Part shown: positions 24,238 to 32,485 of the stretch, one piece after another
Layout of the letters: every line of letters begins with the position of its first letter
Numbering within the stretch: the first letter of the stretch is position 1
NCBI GenBank assembly: GCA_044239865.1
Contig: JBIIAO010000001.1
Span: 806,001 to 870,000, forward strand
Length of the DNA: 64,000 bases
Reading direction: 5' to 3'
DNA from: CAIZGX01 sp044239865
GTDB taxonomy: Bacteria; Bacteroidota; Bacteroidia; Flavobacteriales_D; Sanyastnellaceae
Made by a program: the position numbers and the translations under genes
Notes under the pieces: generated by a model
Told to the model about the DNA's origin: nothing
Databases searched by the model: none
Seen by the model: the letters and a program-made list of their open reading frames with translations, nothing else

Positions 24238-25101
24238 TCAGCGAAGATGATCAAGAAACTCATTTATAAAACCATCCATTCTAGAAAAGGCAAACCATCG
24301 CTTCCCCAAATCTTTGAGTGAGGCACCAAGATGATACAACTCATTTTCATCAAGTATCAAGAATCTATCGTGAGCGTTTTTTAGAATTCGAATTTCAATA
24401 GGAGGATATTGCGAATTATGCTTTTCTAAATCTAACCTCAGCGTATCATTCATTCGTTCAGTATAGATCGTGCATTTACATTTTTTATTTCTTTTCGAAA
24501 GTTGAAGAAGGGTCGTTTCATCAAGGTAATTATCAATGAGAATAATAGATTTTTTAGCTTTTGAAATCAGCTCGCTCGAAAAAATATAAGCGTCGAATGT
24601 TTGATCATTAAAAAAGATTCCAGAAGATGATTTGTTATTGTTTTCAAGTTTCGAGAATAAGTTATCAATCCTTTTAGACTCGTTTTCAACCCGATGCTCT
24701 AGTGCGTACAACTTGTCAATCATAGCATGTTCCAAATAAGTTTTCTTTCGGAATTGAATGAATGAATTTATGATGTGAATACTCATCTGTACAGCAATCT
24801 CCGACCTCAGGATTGTTGCGATCATAGCAATTCCATAGTCTGTAAAAGCGAAAGGAAATGCACTTGAATGTTTTAATATATGGAACCGGTCGCAATTTGC
24901 GACCAGTTCATTTTTTTCTAGATTGTTTAATTGAAAAAGGAAGTTGTCTGGAAATCTGGCAACATTCCTTTTTACTTGCTCATTGAGCCTTTTGGTTGTG
25001 GTTCCGAAGAACTCAGCCAAATCTCTATCCAACATCACTTGCTTGCGGCGCATGGTAAAGATTCGCGATTCAATTTCCGATTTAATTAGGTTTTGTTCCA
25101 T
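24238..25101 (-). CDS. ORF6N domain protein with C-terminal PLD-like domain
   Basis: 287 residues. The N-terminal part (IESRIFTMRRKQVMLDRDLAEFFGTTTKRLNEQVKRN, RFPDNFLFQL, FAFTDYGIAMIATILRSEIAVQ) is the ORF6N DNA-binding domain common in phages and defence-associated genes. A coiled segment (about 130-165) leads to a phospholipase D-like fold: IILIDNYLDETTLLQLS, then a degenerate HxK motif NAHDRFLILDENELYHLGASLKDLGKRWFAF. Such proteins are abundant in Bacteroidota, but their function is not established. Its promoter is shared in sequence with that of parD. Confidence 0.88.
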   Translation of the reverse strand: MEQNLIKSEIESRIFTMRRKQVMLDRDLAEFFGTTTKRLNEQVKRNVARFPDNFLFQLNNLEKNELVANCDRFHILKHSSAFPFAFTDYGIAMIATILRSEIAVQMSIHIINSFIQFRKKTYLEHAMIDKLYALEHRVENESKRIDNLFSKLENNNKSSSGIFFNDQTFDAYIFSSELISKAKKSIILIDNYLDETTLLQLSKRNKKCKCTIYTERMNDTLRLDLEKHNSQYPPIEIRILKNAHDRFLILDENELYHLGASLKDLGKRWFAFSRMDGFINEFLDHLR

Positions 25102-25106
25102 ACCTG

Positions 25107-25171
25107 CAAACCTATTTCGGAGGTTTCGAACTTGAGCTAATTTTTATATGCAGTTTATATGCTGTTTATTC
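25107..25171 (-). promoter_or_regulatory. ORF6N-gene promoter with shared 35-bp upstream block
   Basis: Read on the minus strand: the 35-bp block (25171-25137), ending TTAG, 22 bp, then TAGGTTTG (25114-25107) and the ATG 5 bp later. The block is a perfect reverse complement of 23519-23553. The 22-bp spacer differs except for CGAAA at its end, as expected if block and core elements are selected. Confidence 0.75.
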
Positions 25172-25182
25172 GGTGGAACGGC

Positions 25183-25370
25183 GTTATTAGAAAACCTGCG
25201 GTTTTATTCCTACTTCGTAATGCCTATTCATAATTCCTACTGCGTAATTGGAACTTTGTTGTTAGAACGTCGAAGACCCTCGTTGCTTGCAACCTTCGTC
25301 CATAGGACCCTCGCAACGGATGTTGCCTTCGCAACGATGTTGCCCTCGCGAAGCAATTTGCTTCGCAATG
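25183..25370. repeat. Composite dispersed repeat, copy 2 (B - GTCGAAGA - A)
   Basis: Family B part with core AAAACCTGCGGTTTT and CTACTTCGTAATGCC / CTACTGCGTAATTGG phrases, linker AACGTCGAAGA, then family A part ending with the cores GCAACGATGTTGC and GCGAAGCAATTTGCTTCGC. It is a direct repeat of the block at 23319-23516. Together the two bracket the parD/ORF6N island. A TACTTTTG (25374-25381) right after it may serve the next operon. Confidence 0.85.
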
Positions 25371-25398
25371 TGGTACTTTTGCAACAGATAAATTTCAC

Positions 25399-26586
25399 AT
25401 GCACGGAAAAGGAAAACGAATAGCAGTCATTGGCGGAGGAGCAGCAGGAATGTTCGGTGCTATACGTTTGGCGGAACTGTTGCCAGAGGCTGAGGTGATT
25501 GTTTTTGAAAAAAGCAAAAACCTACTCAGCAAAGTGAAAGTGAGCGGTGGCGGGAGATGCAACGTGACACACTCGTGCTTCGAGCCGAAAGAACTGGTGA
25601 AGTTCTATCCACGTGGAGGAAAAGAATTGCTCTCGCCGTTCTTTTCGTTTCAACCTTCCAACATGATCTACTGGTTACTCGATCGTGGCGTGGAAACACA
25701 TACCGAAGAAGATGGACGCATGTTTCCTTCTACCAATAAATCGCAAACGATTATCGATTGCTTCATGAATGAAGCGGAAAAGCTCGGTGTTCAAATAAAA
25801 ACTGAATACGCCGCAGATCTCTCGTTCCTTCAATCGTACGACGCTGTTTTAATGACCGCCGGTTCCAGCGAACTCGTTTGGAAAGACCTTGAAAACCACG
25901 GTGTGCCTTGCGTTCCGCGTGTACCTTCCCTATTCACCTTCCACATAAACGATAAATCGCTTCATGAACTTTCAGGCATTTCTGTACCGCTTGCAGATCT
26001 TGAAATTCTCGACACCAAAATAAAAACGAACGGTCCGCTTCTCATTACCCATTGGGGAATGAGTGGTCCGGCTGTGCTGAAAGCCTCTGCCTTCGGAGCT
26101 TTGGCGCTTGCAGAAAAAAATTACGAAGCGAACATTCGCATCAACTGGATCAACCAATCGTTCAACGACACACTCGATGAATTGAAAGATCTTCGAGAGA
26201 GTCATCCGAAGAAAATGTGCGTCACCTTCAACCCGTTTCAACTTTCTTCACGCTTGTGGAACTGGCACTTGCAACGCGCCGACCTCTTCCTGAAAGACTG
26301 GGCCAACAGCAGCAACAAGGCCATTGAAGAATTGGCGAACTCGCTCACGCGTAGCGTTCTTCCCATGACTGGAAAAAGCACTTTCAAAGAAGAATTCGTG
26401 ACGGCCGGAGGAGTGGATTTGAAGCACGTGAATTTTCAAACCATGGAACACAAACTTGTTCCGAATTTATATTTCGCTGGAGAAGTGTTGAACATTGATG
26501 CGGTAACGGGCGGATATAATTTTCAAGCCGCATGGACCACTGCATGGATTGCCGCGCAAGGAATTGCAGATAAATTAGCCGAATGA
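25399..26586 (+). CDS. NAD(P)/FAD-dependent oxidoreductase, BaiN/HI0933 family
   Basis: A 395-residue flavoprotein. The FAD-binding GxGxxG motif is IAVIGGGAAGMFGAIRLAE at the N-terminus, followed by family marks KVKVSGGGRCNVTHS, GRMFPSTNKSQTIID, LLITHWGMSGPAVLKAS, and C-terminal TAGGVDLKHVN and LYFAGEVLNIDAVTGGYNFQAAWTTAWIA. The substrate of this family (YhiN-like) is unknown in most bacteria. Its stop overlaps the ribD start (ATGA), leading a four-gene overlapping operon. Confidence 0.92.
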   Translation: MHGKGKRIAVIGGGAAGMFGAIRLAELLPEAEVIVFEKSKNLLSKVKVSGGGRCNVTHSCFEPKELVKFYPRGGKELLSPFFSFQPSNMIYWLLDRGVETHTEEDGRMFPSTNKSQTIIDCFMNEAEKLGVQIKTEYAADLSFLQSYDAVLMTAGSSELVWKDLENHGVPCVPRVPSLFTFHINDKSLHELSGISVPLADLEILDTKIKTNGPLLITHWGMSGPAVLKASAFGALALAEKNYEANIRINWINQSFNDTLDELKDLRESHPKKMCVTFNPFQLSSRLWNWHLQRADLFLKDWANSSNKAIEELANSLTRSVLPMTGKSTFKEEFVTAGGVDLKHVNFQTMEHKLVPNLYFAGEVLNIDAVTGGYNFQAAWTTAWIAAQGIADKLAE

Positions 26587-27614
26587 GTCACGAGGAATAC
26601 ATGGAGATTGCGCTCGAGCTGTCGCAATACGGAATGGGACACGTTGCCCCAAACCCTATGGTGGGATGCGTGATTGTGCACAACGACAAAGTCATTTCAA
26701 AAGGATATCACACCGCATACGGAGAAGCCCACGCAGAAGTGGAAGCCATTCGTTATGTGGAAGACAAAAGCATTTTGAAAGAGTGCACACTCTATGTAAC
26801 GCTAGAGCCCTGCGCACATTTCGGCAAGACTCCCCCTTGCGCAAACCTCATTACTGAGATGGGAATTCCTCGCGTAGTCATTGGAACACGCGACCCCTTC
26901 AGTGAAGTAAACGGACGAGGCATTGAGCATTTGAAAGCACAAGGCGTTGAAGTCATTGAAGGAATATTGGAAGATGAATGTCGATTTGTTAATCGTCGCT
27001 TCTTCACCTTCCACGAAAAAAAGCGTCCATATATTATTTTGAAATGGGCACAAACCGCCGACGGATTCATGGACAAGATTCGTGAAGAAAACGAGCGCGG
27101 CTCCTTCCCTATTTCCTCTTCTGAATCTAGACAGTTGGTGCATCAATGGCGAAGTTTGGAACAGGCTATTCTGGTTGGACCAACAACAGCGCTTAACGAC
27201 GATCCTGCATTAACCGTGCGCTTGGTGGAAGGCGATAATCCCATTCGAATAGTGATCGATGAAAAAGGATGTCTTCCCGAAGAGCTTCAGTTGTTCAACA
27301 AGGAAGCGCGAACCATTGCCTTGGTGGGCAAAGGAGTTCAAGCGAGATACAACTGCGAAATTCTTCCTCTTGAAAAATCGGGCGTTGAAGAATGGATTCG
27401 TGTCTTGCACGAAGCAAACATTCAAAGCATTTTGGTGGAAGGCGGCGCTGGAATACTGAATACCTTTATTGAAAGCGGAATGTGGGATGAAATGCGCGTC
27501 TTCACTTCCAACAATAAAATAGAACGCGGATTGAAGGCTCCGAAGCAAATTGGAACAGCCTATTCAGAAAAAAATATTGGAGAAGATCTGCTAACGGTTA
27601 CGGTGAACAAATGA
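26583..27614 (+). CDS. ribD: Riboflavin biosynthesis deaminase/reductase
   Basis: A bifunctional enzyme performing the second (pyrimidine deaminase) and third (5-amino-6-ribosylaminouracil reductase) steps of riboflavin synthesis. 343 residues; the deaminase zinc site is HAEVEAIR and PCAHFGKTPPC (residues about 48-85), preceded by GHVAPNPMVGCVIV. The reductase domain starts near KKRPYIILKWAQTADGFMD, with GPTTALNDDPALTVR and SILVEGGAGILNTFIE. It overlaps both neighbours by 4 bp. Confidence 0.95.
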   Translation: MSHEEYMEIALELSQYGMGHVAPNPMVGCVIVHNDKVISKGYHTAYGEAHAEVEAIRYVEDKSILKECTLYVTLEPCAHFGKTPPCANLITEMGIPRVVIGTRDPFSEVNGRGIEHLKAQGVEVIEGILEDECRFVNRRFFTFHEKKRPYIILKWAQTADGFMDKIREENERGSFPISSSESRQLVHQWRSLEQAILVGPTTALNDDPALTVRLVEGDNPIRIVIDEKGCLPEELQLFNKEARTIALVGKGVQARYNCEILPLEKSGVEEWIRVLHEANIQSILVEGGAGILNTFIESGMWDEMRVFTSNNKIERGLKAPKQIGTAYSEKNIGEDLLTVTVNK

Positions 27615-28471
27615 TGTTTCTAATTCTTAGCGTTCTTACCAACGCTGCAATCTACTGGCTTTTCAAGTACTTCGAGCGCATTGAAGCGAAGATCTTTGAG
27701 ACCATTGTCTTCAACTACATCGTTGCATTTACTTGCGGAATATTCTTCGTCCCGAATGTGCCTGAAGCCTTGCACAGTGCCTTACAATTTCCGATTTGGA
27801 GTGTTGCAGGACTCATCATGGGTTCGCTCTTCATTTCGGTTTTCTACTTCATGGCCATTACAGCCAAGAAGTCTGGGATTGCTATGGCTACACTCAGTTC
27901 GAAGATGTCTTTGGTGCTTGCTGTTATTGTTCTAGCCTTTTTAGGCGAAGGGGAAATCACGCTATTGAAAGCCATAGCGCTGCTGATTGCCATGTTCGGA
28001 TTGTACCTCTTCAGTGTAGACCGTAAGAGCAAGTTCAGCAAAGACATGCTCTTGTATCCGGTTGTGCTTATGCTTGGAAGTACGAGCATCGATTTCAGCA
28101 TTGCTTATTTCCAAGGCTTCACCACGAATCAGAATGAGCTTTCGTTGTTCACCTGCATGCCTTTCATGGGTGCGGGAATTATTGGAGTAACGATATTGGC
28201 TTATAAATTAATTTTCCGTAAAGAAAAATTTCCATTGAAAGAACTGGGTACAGGAACATTACTCGGATTGGTTAACTACGGATCTATTTTCTTTCTTGTT
28301 GAATTGTACCACAGCGGTTGGATGCCCGAGAGCACAATATTGCCGATCAACAATCTGTTAGTCTTGGTAATTGGATCAATTGGCGCGGTTTTTATTTTCA
28401 AAGAGAAACTCAACCGAAGAAAGATTCAAGGTTTAGTTATTTGTTTACTCGCATTAATCTTGTTGTTATGA
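27611..28471 (+). CDS. EamA/DMT family transporter
   Basis: A 286-residue membrane protein with about ten hydrophobic helices, duplicated five-helix halves (first half with GSLFISVFYFMAITAKKSGIAMATLSSKMSLVLAV, second with TILPINNLLVLVIGSIGAVFIFKEKLNRRKIQGLVICLLALILLL), typical of drug/metabolite transporters. The substrate is unknown; its place between ribD and a secreted CAP protein hints at, but does not show, a flavin-related role. ATGA overlaps at both ends. Confidence 0.85.
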   Translation: MMFLILSVLTNAAIYWLFKYFERIEAKIFETIVFNYIVAFTCGIFFVPNVPEALHSALQFPIWSVAGLIMGSLFISVFYFMAITAKKSGIAMATLSSKMSLVLAVIVLAFLGEGEITLLKAIALLIAMFGLYLFSVDRKSKFSKDMLLYPVVLMLGSTSIDFSIAYFQGFTTNQNELSLFTCMPFMGAGIIGVTILAYKLIFRKEKFPLKELGTGTLLGLVNYGSIFFLVELYHSGWMPESTILPINNLLVLVIGSIGAVFIFKEKLNRRKIQGLVICLLALILLL

Positions 28472-29082
28472 AATTAAAATTCGTTCATGTCTATTCGATT
28501 TTCATTGTTATAGTTGGAAGTGCAATTTGCTCGAACGCAAATGCTCAAGCATTTACTGCAGCCCAACTTGATTCAGCAAATACGGCAAAATCTATTACTC
28601 AACTTTCCTCGGAAGAAAAGAATGTCATTAAGCTCATCAACTTAGCACGTATGTATCCGAAACAATTCGCGAAAAATTATGTCGCGAAGTACGATGAGAA
28701 GAAAACAGGCTATGCCTATGATGCATCTTATACTAAAGACAAAACTTCTCTCATTTCAGAATTAAACGCCATGAAGCCTATGAAGCCTTTGGTATTCGAC
28801 AGCGAGATGTATGAGTTAGCGAAATGTTGGTGTTTGGAATCCGGGAAATCTGGAGAAATTGGACATGCCAGAAAGAACTGTAAATCGGGATACAACGGTG
28901 AATGTTGTAGTTACGGATTTAGCGGGGCGCTTGATATTGTCATGCAATTGATGGTTGACAACAACATACCTGGACATGGTCATCGCAAGATTATCCTCAC
29001 CCCCTATTACACGAAAATTGGAATCAAAAACGGATCACACAAAACGTATTCGTTTTGTTCGGTGATAGATTTCAAATCATAA
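28468..29082 (+). CDS. Secreted CAP (SCP/PR-1-like) domain protein
   Basis: 204 residues with signal peptide MKLKFVHVYSIFIVIVGSAICSNANAQ. The CAP fold is indicated by EEKNVIKLINLARMYPKQFAKNYV (first helix), PLVFDSEMYELAKCW, GHARKNC and the C-terminal GHGHRKIILTPYYTKIGI. Start 28468 overlaps the EamA stop; the longer frame from 28318 lies within the transporter. Extracytoplasmic; function in bacteria not settled. Followed by a strong terminator. Confidence 0.87.
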   Translation: MKLKFVHVYSIFIVIVGSAICSNANAQAFTAAQLDSANTAKSITQLSSEEKNVIKLINLARMYPKQFAKNYVAKYDEKKTGYAYDASYTKDKTSLISELNAMKPMKPLVFDSEMYELAKCWCLESGKSGEIGHARKNCKSGYNGECCSYGFSGALDIVMQLMVDNNIPGHGHRKIILTPYYTKIGIKNGSHKTYSFCSVIDFKS

Positions 29083-29108
29083 AAAAAGGCCGCTGTTGCG
29101 GCCTTTTT
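29083..29108. terminator. Rho-independent terminator between convergent genes
   Basis: Perfect 11-bp arms (29083-29093, 29098-29108) with a GGCCGC/GCGGCC core, TGTT loop, A-run before and T-run after. It ends the 25399-29082 operon and can also serve the minus-strand protease gene ending at 29127. Confidence 0.9.
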
Positions 29109-29126
29109 CGTTGTCTTATCAAAAAA

Positions 29127-30737
29127 TTACTTCGACATCTTCTCTGCTAATTTCAAAGCTTCGTATAGGTTTACAACCTTACCAGACTTTGAAAGCTTTC
29201 CGAATTTAATCTTCTTCTCTTCGTCACCGGGCATTACAACCATTTGCTTCTTGTAAGAAACTCCAGATTTGATAATAATCTCACGAACTTGAGTTCCAGA
29301 AAGATTTGGATAGTAAGAAAGAATAGCCGCAGCAACACCAGCCGTAACCGGAGAAGCCATACTTGTTCCGCTTAATGGACCGAATTCGTTGTCTAAGATT
29401 GTAGCGTAAATATCTACACCTGGAGCGTAAATGTCAACGGTCTTGTCGCCGTAGTTAGAGAAATCTGCCGACAAGTGATCAATTGAATTGTCGCTCGCAC
29501 CAATTTCCAACCAAGTTGAACACGTCTTTCCGTTTGCATAACGAGGAGTTGGGAAATTGTCTTTCGAATCTATATCCTTCGCATCGTTACCCGCAGCGTG
29601 AACCAACAATACACCTTTCGATTCAGCATACATGACCGCTTCGTCTACAACATCTTTGTAAGGAGAGTGAGATTTACCAAAGCTCATATTAATCACGCGA
29701 GCACCATTATCTGCTGCGTAACGAATTGCATTTGCAACGTCCTTGTCACGCTCATCGCCGTCTGGCACACAACGAATAATCATCAACTGTGCAGTCTTGC
29801 AAATGCCGTCCATACCCGTTCCGTTGTTCGTAGCACCTACGATACCTGCAACGTGTGTTCCGTGAAGAGCTTCAGGACCATCGATGTGATTGTTACCGTA
29901 GTTGCGTTCACGAGGATTGCTGTAATCGTCGCCAATAACTGAACGAGAGTTAAAATCCACATTATAGGTATATTCTATTTGATTGTTGAAGTAACTCCAA
30001 TAAGCATCTAGATCAATGCCCTGCATCATAAAATTCAAAACCATTCCCTTTGCAGCTATTGCTGCTGCATCTGTTGGCTCGTATTCTGCAAGCTGCTCAG
30101 CTGTGAAATCATTTCCTAAAGCCGTGGCTAATAACTCTTTATTAAATCTGTACTTTTCTATAGTAGAATTAACTCTTTTTAACTGTTCCTTTGCCTCATT
30201 CACTCGTTCTTCATATTCCGCTTTAATCTTTTCATATTTCGCGAAATCTGCTTTGTCAGACGCTGCAATTGAAGTAGCAGCTGTTCCTTCGAAACGCTTC
30301 TTCAACATGCCATAAACACGCGTTAATTCCAAATTGTCTTGCGTAACATCGCCACCTTTTCCACCAATGAAACTCCAACCGTGAATGTCGTCGATGTAAC
30401 CGTTCTTATCGTCGTCAATTCCGTTGTTCGCAATCTCACCTTTGTTAGTCCAAATATTCGAATTCAAATCTTTGTGAAAAGTTTCCGAACCACTGTCAAT
30501 AATTGCAACCACAACTGGAGTTGCAGTCTTTCCCTTTGCCTCCATGTACGCATGTGCCTTGATCGCACTCACTCCAGGTAGCCCGTCAATAGACATGTCT
30601 GCGTGTTGCCATTGTGTTTTAACATCTGCATTTTGTGCTGTTACCGCGAACGGAATAAATAATGCCGAGAAAACAAATGATGCTATTCTTTTCGAGAAGA
30701 AAGAATTTTGCTTCGAATTCAAAATTGGTTTGTTCAT
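29127..30737 (-). CDS. Secreted S8 (subtilisin-like) serine protease
   Basis: 536 residues with a signal sequence (RIASFVFSALFIPFAVTAQ). The catalytic triad is visible: Asp in VVAIIDSGSETFHKDL (about residue 80), His in HGTHVAGIVG (about 290), Ser in LSGTSMASPVTAGVAAAIL (about 460). A helical insertion of about 100 residues (KYEKIKAEYEERVNEAKEQLKR...) sits between Asp and His. No T9SS sorting tail is apparent, so it is probably periplasmic. Monocistronic. Confidence 0.93.
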   Translation of the reverse strand: MNKPILNSKQNSFFSKRIASFVFSALFIPFAVTAQNADVKTQWQHADMSIDGLPGVSAIKAHAYMEAKGKTATPVVVAIIDSGSETFHKDLNSNIWTNKGEIANNGIDDDKNGYIDDIHGWSFIGGKGGDVTQDNLELTRVYGMLKKRFEGTAATSIAASDKADFAKYEKIKAEYEERVNEAKEQLKRVNSTIEKYRFNKELLATALGNDFTAEQLAEYEPTDAAAIAAKGMVLNFMMQGIDLDAYWSYFNNQIEYTYNVDFNSRSVIGDDYSNPRERNYGNNHIDGPEALHGTHVAGIVGATNNGTGMDGICKTAQLMIIRCVPDGDERDKDVANAIRYAADNGARVINMSFGKSHSPYKDVVDEAVMYAESKGVLLVHAAGNDAKDIDSKDNFPTPRYANGKTCSTWLEIGASDNSIDHLSADFSNYGDKTVDIYAPGVDIYATILDNEFGPLSGTSMASPVTAGVAAAILSYYPNLSGTQVREIIIKSGVSYKKQMVVMPGDEEKKIKFGKLSKSGKVVNLYEALKLAEKMSK

Positions 30738-30805
30738 ATGTGTTTAATTGATGTTGCGAAATAAGGGAAGAAAGTTCGGATTATTGCTTCATAATACAAA
30801 AAAAT

Positions 30806-32482
30806 ATGTCATTTCCATCAGATCTTGAAATTGCACAGGCGTGCAAGATGAAGCACATCAATGAAATTGCTTCGAAGCTGAACATCAATATCGATGACCT
30901 CGAACATTACGGCAAGAATAAAGCAAAGCTCCCATTGAATTTAATTGACGAAACGAAAGTGAAGCAGTCAAAGTTAATTTTAGTGACTGCCATTACACCA
31001 ACCCCAGCTGGAGAAGGAAAGACAACCACTTCGATCGGTTTGAATGAAGGATTGAATAAATTAGGAAAGAAAGCGGTTGTGGTTCTTCGCGAGCCTTCGT
31101 TAGGACCTGTGTTCGGAATTAAAGGTGGTGCTGCCGGAGGTGGTTACGCACAAGTGGTTCCGATGGAAGACATTAATCTTCACTTCACCGGAGACTTCGC
31201 CGCTATCGAAAAAGCAAACAATTTACTTTCAGCATTAATAGACAACAACCTTCAGAATAAACAAGGAAATCTTGGATTAGATCCAAGACTTATTTATTGG
31301 AAGCGCGTAATGGACATGAACGACCGTTCATTGCGAAACATTACCATTGGCTTGGGCGGAACCGGAAACGGAATTCCTCGTCAAGACGGATTCAACATTA
31401 CTCCTGCTTCTGAAGTCATGGCTATTCTGTGCATGAGCAAAGACCGCGAAGACTTAAAAAAGAAATTGGGAAACATCTTCGTTGGATTCACCTATGATCG
31501 CAAGCCAATCTATGCGCGCGATTTGAAAGCGGAAGGAGCTATGGCTCTTCTCTTGAAAGATGCCATTATGCCGAACTTGGTTCAAACATTAGAGGGGAAT
31601 CCTGCCATCTTGCACGGTGGTCCATTCGCAAACATTGCGCAAGGAACCAACACCATTATGGCTACGAAGATGGGAATGTCTTTGGCAGACTATGTCGTTA
31701 CTGAAGCAGGTTTCGGTGCTGATTTGGGTGCAGAGAAATTCATGCATATCAAATGTGGCGCTGCTGGCATTTCTCCAGATGCTATTGTTCTTGTTGCAAC
31801 AGTTCGTGCTTTGCGTCACCACGGTGGTGCGAAAAAAGAAGAGTACAACACCGCAAACATGGAGCGCGTAACCAACGGTTTCGCGAACCTCGAGAAGCAC
31901 ATCGAGAACTGCAAGAAGTTCGGAATTACTCCGGTTGTGGCGTTGAACCACTTCCCTACCGATTCACAAGAAGAGATCGATTTCGTTATTGCAAAATGCG
32001 CTGAGATAGATGTGAAAGCTGTCGTTGCAAGAGGTTTCTCTGATGGTGGAAACGGTATGACAAATTTGGGTGAAGCGGTTTTGGATGTCATTGAAAATGG
32101 AAACAACGAGTTCCGCAGATTGTATTCCAACGACCAACCCGTTAAAGAAAAAATTGAAATCATTGCGAAAGAAATCTACGGAGCGGAACGCGTGAACTAC
32201 ACGAAAGAAGCAGAAGGAAATCTTCGTACGATAGAAAAATTAGGGATTGCGAACTTCCCTATTTGTATGGCGAAGACGCAAAAGTCTTTCAGCGACGATG
32301 AATCGAAAATTGGTCGTCCAACAGGATTCACCATCACGGTTCGTGAATTTGAATACGCTGTAGGTGCGGGATTCATTATTCCTATTTTGGGTGAAATGAT
32401 GCGTATGCCCGGTTTACCGGCTGTTCCAGCAAGTGAGCATATGGACATTGACAACAACGGGGTTATTACTGGATTGTCTTAA
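30806..32482 (+). CDS. fhs: Formate--tetrahydrofolate ligase
   Basis: Makes 10-formyl-THF from formate, ATP and THF. 558 residues, family length. Motifs: TAITPTPAGEGKTTTSIGLNEGL (ATP site), REPSLGPVFGIKGGAAGGGYAQV, NLHFTGDFAAIEKANNLLSALIDN, FVGFTYDRKPIYARDLKAEGAM, VTEAGFGADLGAEKF and MPGLPAVPASEHMD. It is 3 bp upstream of fdhD, linking formate use with formate dehydrogenase maturation. Confidence 0.97.
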   Translation: MSFPSDLEIAQACKMKHINEIASKLNINIDDLEHYGKNKAKLPLNLIDETKVKQSKLILVTAITPTPAGEGKTTTSIGLNEGLNKLGKKAVVVLREPSLGPVFGIKGGAAGGGYAQVVPMEDINLHFTGDFAAIEKANNLLSALIDNNLQNKQGNLGLDPRLIYWKRVMDMNDRSLRNITIGLGGTGNGIPRQDGFNITPASEVMAILCMSKDREDLKKKLGNIFVGFTYDRKPIYARDLKAEGAMALLLKDAIMPNLVQTLEGNPAILHGGPFANIAQGTNTIMATKMGMSLADYVVTEAGFGADLGAEKFMHIKCGAAGISPDAIVLVATVRALRHHGGAKKEEYNTANMERVTNGFANLEKHIENCKKFGITPVVALNHFPTDSQEEIDFVIAKCAEIDVKAVVARGFSDGGNGMTNLGEAVLDVIENGNNEFRRLYSNDQPVKEKIEIIAKEIYGAERVNYTKEAEGNLRTIEKLGIANFPICMAKTQKSFSDDESKIGRPTGFTITVREFEYAVGAGFIIPILGEMMRMPGLPAVPASEHMDIDNNGVITGLS

Positions 32483-32485
32483 ATC

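Noticed and set aside
23519..25171. The 35-bp perfect inverted repeats as terminal repeats of a transposon
   Set aside because: No transposase lies between them, no target-site duplication is visible, and each copy sits at the same distance from a TAGGTTTG promoter box and an ATG, which fits a shared promoter better.
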